A stretch of 18,784 bases of DNA, from NCBI GenBank assembly GCA_963966275.1, contig CAWZYQ010000070.1, positions 1 through 18,784 of the forward strand, written 5' to 3'. The notes beneath the pieces were generated by a model. That model was not told the origin of the DNA. It was given only the letters and a program-made list of their open reading frames with translations, and did not search any database. Below, one piece after another: positions 1 to 7,002 of this stretch (position 1 is the stretch's first letter; every line of letters begins with the position of its first letter). Source of the DNA: UBA10427 sp003500135. GTDB lineage: Bacteria > Bacteroidota > Bacteroidia > Cytophagales > Cyclobacteriaceae. The position numbers were made by a program, and so were the translations under genes.

Positions 1-60
1 TATTATTCCATTATCCGTCAAAATCATTGATGTTTTTCTCGGATGACAGTAACTAAATTC

Positions 61-68
61 TATTTTTG
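61..68 (+). promoter_or_regulatory. Possible Bacteroidota -7 promoter element
   Basis: TATTTTTG fits the Bacteroidota -7 consensus TAnnTTTG and lies about 46 bases before the start of the gene at 114. No TTG is found at the usual 17-23 base distance upstream, so only half of the promoter is visible. In AT-rich intergenic DNA such a match can be chance. Confidence 0.3.
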
Positions 69-113
69 TACTTAGAAAAAATATAAACGGGATTATTCCT
101 AAAATTAAACTTC

Positions 114-572
114 ATGAAAAAGATAACATTAATTATTGCAATTCTGGCCCTATTTGCTGGAGTAAATAAACTTAAAGCCCAGGACTCAGGTTTTGGCGCA
201 GGTATTATCATTGGTGAGCCAACCGGTATAAGTGGAAAATACTGGTTGAGCGGAAATGGGTCGTTGAATATGGCCGTAGCATGGTCACTGAGTAATGATG
301 CATTTTACATTCATGCAGATTATGCACGACATGCATTCAAGCCAATTCAGGTATCAAAAGGCCAGCTACCATTATACTATGGTATAGGCGCCAGAATGGT
401 ATTTGCCAATGATTTTAATTTTGGCGCACGAATTCCTCTTGGTATTAATTACATTTTCGAGGATGCGCCATTAGACGTGTTTGCTGAAATAGTGCCAACG
501 TTAAGCTTGATTCCCGATACTGATTTTGACCTCGGCGGTGGTATTGGTGTAAGATTTTTCTTTAGTCGATAA
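114..572 (+). CDS. Small secreted outer-membrane beta-barrel-like protein
   Basis: The 152-residue product starts with a clear signal peptide (MKKITLIIAILALFAG, then KLKAQ) with likely cleavage near residue 22. The mature part is Gly- and aromatic-rich with alternating short beta-strand patterns: GEPTGISGKYWL near residues 34-45, YYGIGARMVF near 89-98, and FGARIPLGINYIFEDAPLDV near 103-122. It ends GVRFFFSR, an aromatic terminal strand typical of small outer-membrane barrels. The pattern resembles DUF3996-like or 'outer membrane protein beta-barrel' proteins widespread in Bacteroidota, whose role is unknown. The family assignment is from memory of the motif pattern; a barrel in the outer membrane is inference. 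The gene is monocistronic and convergent with yraN, with its terminator inside yraN. Confidence 0.8.
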   Translation: MKKITLIIAILALFAGVNKLKAQDSGFGAGIIIGEPTGISGKYWLSGNGSLNMAVAWSLSNDAFYIHADYARHAFKPIQVSKGQLPLYYGIGARMVFANDFNFGARIPLGINYIFEDAPLDVFAEIVPTLSLIPDTDFDLGGGIGVRFFFSR

Positions 573-593
573 ATGCATCCCACAGCGGATTGT

Positions 594-950
594 TTATCCA
601 AAAGCATCAACAAAATGCCGGATTTCCTCGACCCGGCTTTTGTTTTTAACAATAGACAATATATCAAAGCGAAGGGGCCCTGACCAGTTTTCCTGTTCAA
701 TATATGCTTCCGCCCCCATCATGATCTGTTCTTCCTTTTTTTCATCAACAGCTTCCTCGGGTTGACCAAAATTTACGCTACTACGCATTTTTACTTCAAC
801 AAATACAACCACTCCTTTCTTTTTGGCAATAAGGTCGATCTCAGATCGCTTGTGCCGATAATTTTGATGGAGTATTTCATAGCCCTCCCGGATCAAATAA
901 TCCATAGCAATCTTTTCCCCTTCTTGACCTAATTGAGTATTATTGCGCAT
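594..950 (-). CDS. yraN: YraN/UPF0102 family endonuclease-like protein
   Basis: A 118-residue protein of normal length for UPF0102. It carries the family signature in order: LGQEGEKIAMDYLIREGYEI (residues 8-27), NYRHKRSEIDLIAKKKG (about 30-46) and VVFVEVKMRSS (about 48-58). The E-I-D plus E-V-K arrangement is the PD-(D/E)xK nuclease-like metal site of the family. The usual Gly before EIDLI is Ser here. The fold resembles Holliday-junction resolvases, but the cellular role of the family is not settled. The start ATG lies 23 bases from the divergent manA start. Its 3' end doubles as the terminator of the convergent gene, so the last 17 or so codons carry a second constraint. Confidence 0.92.
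   Translation of the reverse strand: MRNNTQLGQEGEKIAMDYLIREGYEILHQNYRHKRSEIDLIAKKKGVVVFVEVKMRSSVNFGQPEEAVDEKKEEQIMMGAEAYIEQENWSGPLRFDILSIVKNKSRVEEIRHFVDAFG
609..647 (+). terminator. Intrinsic terminator of the 114-572 gene, inside yraN
   Basis: The left arm is AACAAAA (609-615), a bulged T, then GCCGG (617-621). It pairs with CCGGC (633-637) and TTTTGTT (638-644), giving a 12-bp stem with an 11-base loop, and runs into a T-tract ending at 647. On the plus strand this is a good rho-independent terminator 37 bases after the stop codon at 572. It lies within the last codons of the opposite-strand gene yraN. Confidence 0.7.
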
Positions 951-973
951 CCTTAAAAAAACCTATTTCAAAC

Positions 974-1954
974 ATGTCAGAATTGTATCCGCTTAAATTT
1001 AAGACGATTTTTAAAGATAAAATCTGGGGGGGTCAGAAAATTCGAACAGTACTGGGAAAAGATTTTGGTAATTTACCTAATTGCGGCGAAACCTGGGAGA
1101 TTTCAGGAGTGCCCGGAAATGTATCCATCGTTAGTGAAGGTCCTTTAAAGGGTGAAAGCCTGGCCGAATTGCTTTCGAAGTATAAAGGCCAACTCGTAGG
1201 AAACAATGTATATGAAAAATTTGGCGACCGGTTTCCGCTTTTGGTAAAATTTATCGACGCCAACGATGATCTAAGCATTCAGGTACATCCTAATGATAAC
1301 CTGGCTCATAAAAGACACGATTCATTCGGTAAAACTGAAATGTGGTATGTGTTTCAGGCCGACAAAAAAGCTAAACTGGTTTCCGGGTTCAACCAACCAA
1401 TGAGCCGCGAAAAGTATCTTGAATTTTTCGAAGCCGGCAAGCTTACCGACATACTCAATTATGAAGAGGTTCATCAGGACGACGTTTTTTTTCTCCCGGC
1501 TGGACGGGTGCATACCATTGGAAAGGGGCTTTTGTTGGCTGAAATTCAGCAAACGTCCGATGTCACCTATCGAATTTACGACTTCGACCGTGTTGATGAC
1601 CAGGGAAATCATCGTGAACTTCATGTCGATGATGCACTTGATACCATTGATTATAATTATTATCAGGAATATAAAACTAAGTACCAGGATAAAAAAAATG
1701 AACCGGTACCACTGGTAGCATGTGAATATTTCACTACCAACAAACTGATGTTTGATCAATCGGTACAAAGAAACTTAGAAAACATAGATAGTTTCAAAAT
1801 TTATGTTTGCATGGAGGGCGTAATGGAAATAATACATGACAAGGGCAGCGCTTCTTTGAAAATGGGAGAGGCAGCTTTGGTCCCGGCTGTTTTAAAACAT
1901 TATGAATTGAAGCCCGTTGGTTCGTTTAAAGCACTGGAATCTTATATCGACTAA
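974..1954 (+). CDS. manA: Mannose-6-phosphate isomerase, type I
   Basis: Interconverts mannose 6-phosphate and fructose 6-phosphate in the cytoplasm, feeding GDP-mannose and polysaccharide synthesis or mannose use. The 326-residue protein is the short bacterial form. Zinc-site residues are visible: QVHP (Gln103, His105), Glu122 in KTEMWY, and His180 in AGRVHTIG. The catalytic Arg of the family is Arg200 in DVTYRIYDFDR. N-terminal IWGG and the CGETWEISG stretch (37-45) also match the family. A C-terminal cupin-like part ends at 326. It is divergent from yraN and lies 2 bases upstream of lipB, so the two are very likely co-transcribed. No metabolic link explains the pairing. Confidence 0.95.
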   Translation: MSELYPLKFKTIFKDKIWGGQKIRTVLGKDFGNLPNCGETWEISGVPGNVSIVSEGPLKGESLAELLSKYKGQLVGNNVYEKFGDRFPLLVKFIDANDDLSIQVHPNDNLAHKRHDSFGKTEMWYVFQADKKAKLVSGFNQPMSREKYLEFFEAGKLTDILNYEEVHQDDVFFLPAGRVHTIGKGLLLAEIQQTSDVTYRIYDFDRVDDQGNHRELHVDDALDTIDYNYYQEYKTKYQDKKNEPVPLVACEYFTTNKLMFDQSVQRNLENIDSFKIYVCMEGVMEIIHDKGSASLKMGEAALVPAVLKHYELKPVGSFKALESYID

Positions 1955-1956
1955 GC

Positions 1957-2685
1957 GTGAACGTAATTATAAATAAAGAAGTACAATTCAAAGATCTGGG
2001 TATAATTGATTACAAAGAAGCCTGGGACTATCAGGAAAAGCTATTCAAAGAAATTGTAGATCTAAAAATTGAAAATCGGAAAAGCGGTGAAGGTAAACAA
2101 ATTGTAACACCCAATTACCTGCTTTTTTGCGAACATCCACCTGTTTTTACACTAGGTAAGAGTGGCCTTGAGCAACACCTTCTGCTCAATGAATCGGCAC
2201 TTGAAGAAAAAGGTATTCAGTATTATAAAATCAACAGAGGTGGAGATATTACCTTTCACGGCCCGGGTCAAATTGTTGGATACCCAATCCTGGATCTCGA
2301 TAACTTCTTTACTGATATTCATAAATATTTGCGCTATCTCGAAGAGGCCATAATTTTAACACTTGCTGAATACGGTTTAAAAGCAGGCCGTATAGATGGT
2401 TTGACCGGCGTCTGGCTCGACTATGAAAACGGGCCTAACCCCAGAAAGATATGCGCCATGGGCGTGAAATCAAGCCGTTGGGTTACCATGCACGGCTTTG
2501 CATTTAACGTCAACGCTGACCTTTCCTATTTCAACTATATTGTTCCCTGCGGCATTGACGATAAAGCAGTAACATCTTTATCGGTTGAATTGGGCAGAGA
2601 GCTGGACCTTTCTGAGGTGTCAGAAAAACTCATGAAACACCTTATTGATTTATTTGAGATGCATTTAATTCCGGGAAAAGTATGA
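1957..2685 (+). CDS. lipB: Octanoyl-[acyl-carrier-protein]:protein octanoyltransferase
   Basis: Transfers octanoyl from acyl carrier protein to lipoyl domains of 2-oxoacid dehydrogenases and the glycine cleavage H protein, before LipA adds sulfur. The 242-residue product has the substrate loop RGGDITFHGPGQ (94-105). Its catalytic pair is Lys164 in RKICAMGVK and Cys198 in VPCGI, separated by 34 residues as in characterised LipB enzymes. Translation starts at a GTG two bases after the manA stop; no ATG lies nearby and the N-terminal FKDLG.IDYKEAWDYQ pattern starts right after it. The stop TGA overlaps the ATG of the next gene (ATGA), implying translational coupling. Length is slightly above E. 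coli LipB because of a longer insert around residues 36-50. Confidence 0.95.
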   Translation: MNVIINKEVQFKDLGIIDYKEAWDYQEKLFKEIVDLKIENRKSGEGKQIVTPNYLLFCEHPPVFTLGKSGLEQHLLLNESALEEKGIQYYKINRGGDITFHGPGQIVGYPILDLDNFFTDIHKYLRYLEEAIILTLAEYGLKAGRIDGLTGVWLDYENGPNPRKICAMGVKSSRWVTMHGFAFNVNADLSYFNYIVPCGIDDKAVTSLSVELGRELDLSEVSEKLMKHLIDLFEMHLIPGKV

Positions 2686-3082
2686 AAAAAGACATTCAAT
2701 TGCCTGAAGTTAAAGGCGTTGGAATTGCCATAACAAAAAAACAGATCGCGGGGAAGATGAATGGTTCGTCTATTTGATCAATCGCAACGATTCTGAGCTT
2801 GAAAATGCCATGATCACCTCAAAAGGATATGGTGAAATGGGTGGGGAAGAAAAGAAAACCAGCATTCTAAGGCATATGATTGAACATGTACCTGCCAAAT
2901 CAGAGGCGTTGATAGCGCCTATTCAACCCGACCTTTTTTTCCTCGATAACGAATTTTGGGTGAGTTACTACCTGAATAACGAGCTTTATGATAAGAAATT
3001 TGTTATTCCTGCCGGTGACATTAAACCTGACCAGCTTAATCAAATAGAAGGTACAGCCCTTTTTCGGAAAGCCTATTTCTAG
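2682..3082 (+). pseudogene. Conserved hypothetical protein after lipB, frame-broken at A7
   Basis: From ATG 2682, which overlaps the lipB stop, the frame reads MKKDIQLPEVKGVGIAITKK and then ends at TGA 2775-2777, only 31 codons. The -1 frame is open from 2741 to the TAG at 3080-3082 and reads TDRGEDEWFVYLINRNDSEL, then on to SKGYGEMGG, KKTSILRHM, LDNEFWVSYYLNNELYDKKF. Joined at the A7 tract, the two parts give a coherent 133-residue protein. It resembles a small family of unknown function commonly seen in Bacteroidota genomes (sometimes near lipB), with the order SKGyG, KTStlRH, NEfwVsfyl, YDKKf. I know of no established function; no signal peptide or membrane segment is seen. The break could be a sequencing error, a real one-base loss, or recoding at the slippery heptamer. 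An internal start in the -1 frame (ATN at 2774 or ATG 2810) would drop the conserved N-terminus. Confidence 0.75.
2735..2741 (+). other. A7 tract forming an in-frame -1 slippery heptamer
   Basis: In the reading frame that starts at ATG 2682 the codons are ACA (2733-2735), AAA, AAA, CAG. The tract therefore has the X_XXY_YYZ form A_AAA_AAA, a known -1 frameshift site type. A -1 slip here continues as ACA GAT CGC and joins the long downstream frame exactly. One extra A in DNA or RNA would do the same. No strong stem-loop sits 5-9 bases downstream; the only one seen (AATCG/CGATT, 2780-2792) is small and too far away. Confidence 0.55.
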
Positions 3083-3164
3083 CATAGGATTGAAATATTA
3101 CATAAAACGCTCATTTCTCCCGTCCAAAGCATCAACGATATTGATTTATCAAAGAGGAAAAATA

Positions 3165-4028
3165 TTACTGGTTAGGTAGCTTCAATTCCCTTTCATACAC
3201 CAACTGACCCCGCTTGTTCCACTCCCGGCTAATAAATGGGGTAAAAGCATCATCATAAGGGTCGTTGGCGTACTGTATTTCTTTCTTTTTGCGGCGCAGG
3301 CCCGGGAAGGGATAGTATTCGGTCCACCGGCCTACCTTTTCCCCGTTTTCCAGTTCACCTCGCACCGCGATGGCGCCATTCTCATGAAAATAAAAATAAG
3401 TGCCGGTCTCCTCACCATATTGAATAGGAGTGAGCTCTTTGAGTTTGGTCCGGTCAACGTCATAATAGCGGGCGAGAGACTCTTTGGGCCAGCCTTTATA
3501 GTATTTGCGCTTGTCCATCAGAATATCGTTGCGGTCATACTTAACCCATCTGCCATGTTTCAGGCCTTTGTAGTAAATGCCTTCCTCCACTACCTGGTCT
3601 CCGATCATTCTTTTATAGGGGCCGTGAAGCACTTTTCCCCGTTTTGGATCAAACTTACCGGAATTTCTTACCTGCTTTCGCTGAAAATCGTACCAGTAGA
3701 AATCAGGGACATACGGGTCGGGTTCAGCCGGTTCTTTAAGAAAGTGGAATAGCTCAATAGTTTGTTTATTGCCATAGCCCGATTTTGTGAAGCCCTTTTT
3801 TGTTTTTATGCCAAAAAATACGTTTTTCTTTTTCTTGCGTTTCCTTGCCTCTTTGGCTTCCTCCGACAATTCGTCCACTTCTTCTTCAAACGTTATCGTA
3901 ACAGGAATATCTCTTTTCAAAGATCCGGGACCGCCTTCCTGTGCACCCGCGAAAAATGGTATGCCCCATGCCATTGAAAATCCGATAGCAATTTTTAGAA
4001 CTGGAAATAATAATGGGCTGTCGCGCAT
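3165..4028 (-). CDS. Secreted MORN/YwqK-like repeat protein
   Basis: The 287-residue product begins with a signal peptide, hydrophobic to FFAGA, cleaved before QEG near residue 29. An acidic then very basic linker follows (EEEVDELSEEAKEARKRKKK, about 48-67). After residue 130 it has MORN-variant (YwqK-type) repeats: HGPYKRMIG...EEGIYYKGLKHGRWVKYD (about 135-165), TGTYFYFHENGAIAVRGELE then GEKVGRWTEYYP (about 208-240), and a degenerate SREWNKRGQLVYERE near the end. In Bacteroidota such proteins are common periplasmic or surface proteins without a proven role. Many are labelled 'YwqK antitoxin', but nothing here suggests a toxin. The start lies 3 bases after the hemB stop, so it is probably read from the hemB transcript. 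Product identity is confident only at the repeat level. Confidence 0.82.
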   Translation of the reverse strand: MRDSPLLFPVLKIAIGFSMAWGIPFFAGAQEGGPGSLKRDIPVTITFEEEVDELSEEAKEARKRKKKKNVFFGIKTKKGFTKSGYGNKQTIELFHFLKEPAEPDPYVPDFYWYDFQRKQVRNSGKFDPKRGKVLHGPYKRMIGDQVVEEGIYYKGLKHGRWVKYDRNDILMDKRKYYKGWPKESLARYYDVDRTKLKELTPIQYGEETGTYFYFHENGAIAVRGELENGEKVGRWTEYYPFPGLRRKKKEIQYANDPYDDAFTPFISREWNKRGQLVYERELKLPNQ

Positions 4029-4031
4029 AAA

Positions 4032-5003
4032 TTAACCTTTCTGCAATTGTGCAAATTCTTTGGCAAAGTAGGTCAGAATGATCTTCGCCCCGGCCCGGCG
4101 GATAGCGGTTAGCGTCTCCAGCATACATTGTTGACCGTCAAGCCACCCTTTCTGATCCGCTGCTTTGATCATGGCATACTCGCCACTCACGTTATACGCA
4201 GCAATTGGCAATTGGGTATTTTCAGCCAGTAATTTAATCACATCCAAATAGGCCATGGCGGGCTTGACCATGAGCATATCAGCGCCTTCCAGCTCGTCCA
4301 ATTCGGCCTCAATTAAAGCTTCATTTGCATTGGCCGGATCCATCTGATAAGTCTTTTTATCGCCACTTTTGGGGGCCGAATCCAGGGCATCGCGAAAAGG
4401 CCCGTAAAAACTGCTGGCATACTTAGCGGTGTATGACATGATTGAAACTTTTTCAAAGCCGTTGTCATCAAGGGCATCGCGTAAATATTCTACCCTGCCA
4501 TCCATCATGTCGGAAGGCCCGATAATATCTGCCCCCGCTCTTGCCTGAGCTACTGCCATTTTGCCCAGCACTTCCAGAGTTTCATCATTCAGTATTTCCC
4601 CGTTCTTTACAATACCATCGTGACCATCACTGCTGTATGGGTCCATGGCTACGTCGGTCATTACAACAACTTCAGGATATTGCCTTTTAACTTCAGCTAT
4701 AGTTTTAAGATAGAAATTGCTTTCGTCATAGCTGATGGTGGCATATTTATCTTTGTATTTATCATCAAAAGAAGGAAACAAATCGAAAGTTTTAATGCCC
4801 AATTCCACACATTCTCCTATTTCATCGATCAACATATCGGGTGTATGCCGGAAAATACCAGGCATTGAAGCTACTTCTTCCCGGTTATTTATACCATTGA
4901 TCAAAAACATCGGAAACACCAGGTCGTGGGTAGCCACCTGTGTTTCCTGAACCAAATCCCGTATTACCTGGGACTTTCTGTTTCTTCTGGGTCGTCTGAG
5001 CAT
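4032..5003 (-). CDS. hemB: Delta-aminolevulinic acid dehydratase (porphobilinogen synthase)
   Basis: Condenses two 5-aminolevulinate molecules into porphobilinogen, the second common step of haem and tetrapyrrole synthesis. The 323-residue protein is of normal length. The two active-site lysines are Lys194 in SYTAKYASSFYGPF and the Schiff-base Lys247 in ADMLMVKPAMAYLD. The metal-site loop reads TDVAMDPYSSDGHDG (116-130), with Ala/Asp where zinc enzymes have three cysteines. This places it in the Mg-type rather than the Zn-type class (established family distinction). The N-terminal RRPRRNR and FPMFLI are typical. It is divergent from aspS across 186 bases, and is followed by the MORN gene after 3 bases. 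Confidence 0.96.
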   Translation of the reverse strand: MLRRPRRNRKSQVIRDLVQETQVATHDLVFPMFLINGINNREEVASMPGIFRHTPDMLIDEIGECVELGIKTFDLFPSFDDKYKDKYATISYDESNFYLKTIAEVKRQYPEVVVMTDVAMDPYSSDGHDGIVKNGEILNDETLEVLGKMAVAQARAGADIIGPSDMMDGRVEYLRDALDDNGFEKVSIMSYTAKYASSFYGPFRDALDSAPKSGDKKTYQMDPANANEALIEAELDELEGADMLMVKPAMAYLDVIKLLAENTQLPIAAYNVSGEYAMIKAADQKGWLDGQQCMLETLTAIRRAGAKIILTYFAKEFAQLQKG

Positions 5004-5130
5004 ATCTTGAAATTTTGTTAAAGCTAATAAATTGCTTCTGGTCTTGAGTACGAAATTTGCCGCAATTTGTCACACATTCAACCATTTTTCTCTCCTTTTT
5101 TGCCAAAAACAAGGCAATAAGGTCAAAATA

Positions 5131-5164
5131 TTTGAAGTTTTTGATCGAACAATTTTTACATTTG
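5131..5164 (+). promoter_or_regulatory. aspS promoter, Bacteroidota -33/-7 type
   Basis: TTTG at 5131-5134 and TACATTTG at 5157-5164 match the Bacteroidota primary-sigma consensus (TTTG, then TAnnTTTG) with a 22-base spacer, within the 17-23 range described for the phylum. Transcription would start near 5171, about 19 bases before the aspS ATG at 5190. The rest of the 5004-5189 gap holds no convincing hemB promoter that I can identify and no riboswitch. Confidence 0.6.
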
Positions 5165-5189
5165 CGATCCAAGCAAAAATAAGGATAAA

Positions 5190-6938
5190 ATGTTACGAAC
5201 TCATACTTGTGGCGAACTTAGAATAGCCGATGTAAACAAAGAGGTAACGCTTTGTGGTTGGGTACAACGCATTCGTGATAAAGGCGGCATGATCTGGATC
5301 GACCTGCGCGACCGATACGGTGTAACGCAACTGATATTCAATGAGCAGGGAACCAGCCCGGAAATCCTGGAAAAAATTAGAAAAATGGGCCGCGAGTTTG
5401 TTATCAAATCGAGTGGAAAAGTAATCGAACGGTTTTCGAAAAATGATAAAATCCCCACAGGTGACATTGAAATTGAAGTATCGCAAATTGAGGCGTTGAA
5501 CTCAAGTAAGGTGCCCCCCTTCATTATTGAAGATGAAACAGATGGGGGAGATGACTTGCGAATGAAATACCGCTACCTCGATTTACGAAGATCAATCGTT
5601 CGTAAAAACCTGGAGCTGCGTCATAAAATGATGCAGGAGACACGCCGGTACCTGGACGGCCAGCAATTTATTGAAGTTGAAACGCCCGTGTTGATCAAAT
5701 CCACACCGGAGGGGGCCAGGGATTTTGTGGTGCCTTCACGTATGAACAAAGGAGAGTTCTATGCATTGCCTCAATCTCCACAGACTTTCAAACAACTGTT
5801 GATGGTGTCGGGGTTCGATCGGTACTTCCAAATTGTAAAATGCTTTCGTGATGAAGACCTTCGTGCCGACCGGCAACCCGAATTTACTCAAATAGACTGC
5901 GAAATGTCGTTTGTAGAGCGCGAAGACATTCTACAAATGTTTGAAGGGTTGATCAGACATTTATTCAAATCAGTCAAAGGAATAGAACTGGAAACGGTGG
6001 ACCGGATGAGTTATGAAGATGCCATGAAATATTATGGTTCCGATAAACCCGATACAAGGTTTGAAATGCGCTTTACCGAGCTTAACGATGTGGCTCAGGG
6101 AAAAGGCTTTAATGTATTCGATTCTGCAGAACTAGTGGTGGGAATAGTAGCCAAAGGATATGCAGAGTATTCCAGAAAGCAAGTAGATGCCTTGACAGAG
6201 TTTGTAAAGAAACCGCAAATAGGGGCCAAAGGCCTGGTGTATGTCAAATACAATGCCGATGGAAGTTTAAAATCCTCCGTTGATAAATTTTACAGCCAGG
6301 ACGACCTAAAAACCTGGGCCGATAAAATGGAAGCCAAACCCGGAGACCTGATGCTCGTGCTTTCCGGTGAAAAAAACCATACCCGAAATGCGCTCAATGA
6401 ACTTAGACTTAAATTGGGTACTGACCTGGGGCTTCGCGACAAAAAAGCTTATAAAGCGCTATGGATATTGGATTTTCCATTGCTGGAGTGGGATGAGGAA
6501 TCACAGCGCTACCACGCAATGCACCATCCATTTACCTCCGCTTCACCTGAACAACTCGCATTGCTCGATAGTGAGCCTGGTAAAGTAAAGGCCAATGCCT
6601 ATGACATGGTGATCAACGGTGTGGAAGTAGGTGGCGGATCGATCAGGATACATGATCGCGGTATTCAGCAAAAAATGTTCAAAGCGCTTGGCTTTAACGA
6701 AGATGAGGCACGCAAGCAGTTTGGGTTTTTGATGGACGCATTTGAATATGGGGCTCCTCCACACGGCGGTATTGCCTATGGATTTGACCGGTTGTGCTCA
6801 CTTTTTGGCGGTTCGGAAAGTATCCGTGATTACATTGCCTTTCCAAAAAACAACTCCGGACGAGATGTTATGATCGATTCTCCAAGCGCCATTTCAAAAG
6901 GTCAACTCGATGAGTTGGGCCTTGCCCTGAAAGGCTGA
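5190..6938 (+). CDS. aspS: Aspartyl-tRNA synthetase (bacterial type, class IIb)
   Basis: Charges tRNA-Asp with aspartate using ATP. The 582-residue length is that of the bacterial form with a GAD insertion. Domains in order: an OB-fold anticodon-binding domain (about 1-105, with CGWVQRIRDKGGM and WIDLRDRYG), class II catalytic core, the GAD insertion (about 285-410), and the C-terminal part of the core. Motif 2 is FRDEDLRADRQPEFTQ (219-234). The late core has GGGSIRIHD near 501-509 and motif 3 GIAYGFDRL (537-545). I cannot tell from sequence reading whether it is discriminating or also charges tRNA-Asn. It is a single-gene unit with its own promoter and a strong terminator. Confidence 0.97.
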   Translation: MLRTHTCGELRIADVNKEVTLCGWVQRIRDKGGMIWIDLRDRYGVTQLIFNEQGTSPEILEKIRKMGREFVIKSSGKVIERFSKNDKIPTGDIEIEVSQIEALNSSKVPPFIIEDETDGGDDLRMKYRYLDLRRSIVRKNLELRHKMMQETRRYLDGQQFIEVETPVLIKSTPEGARDFVVPSRMNKGEFYALPQSPQTFKQLLMVSGFDRYFQIVKCFRDEDLRADRQPEFTQIDCEMSFVEREDILQMFEGLIRHLFKSVKGIELETVDRMSYEDAMKYYGSDKPDTRFEMRFTELNDVAQGKGFNVFDSAELVVGIVAKGYAEYSRKQVDALTEFVKKPQIGAKGLVYVKYNADGSLKSSVDKFYSQDDLKTWADKMEAKPGDLMLVLSGEKNHTRNALNELRLKLGTDLGLRDKKAYKALWILDFPLLEWDEESQRYHAMHHPFTSASPEQLALLDSEPGKVKANAYDMVINGVEVGGGSIRIHDRGIQQKMFKALGFNEDEARKQFGFLMDAFEYGAPPHGGIAYGFDRLCSLFGGSESIRDYIAFPKNNSGRDVMIDSPSAISKGQLDELGLALKG

Positions 6939-6941
6939 ATG

Positions 6942-6988
6942 AAACAGAAAAACCACCTGGTTTAATGATTCCGGTGGCTTTTCTGTTT
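6942..6988. terminator. Bidirectional intrinsic terminator between aspS and lipoprotein gene
   Basis: AAACAGAAAA plus CCACC (6942-6957) pairs with GGTGG plus TTTTCTGTTT (6973-6988). This gives 15 base pairs interrupted by one A/C mismatch, with a 15-base loop. A-rich and T-rich flanks allow function in both directions. It sits 3 bases after the aspS stop and 14 bases beyond the stop of the convergent gene at 7003. Confidence 0.85.
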
Positions 6989-7002
6989 AAAACAATAGCT
7001 GA

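Noticed and set aside
859..866. TAATTTTG as a -7 element for manA
   Set aside because: It lies inside yraN, over 100 bases before the start, with no -33 TTG at a suitable distance.
1690..1697. A8 tract in manA as a possible phase-variation site
   Set aside because: The frame is intact across it and the protein is full length, with no sign of variation.
3083..3164. Terminator between the convergent lipB-adjacent gene and the MORN gene
   Set aside because: I find no stable stem with a T-tract in these 82 bases.
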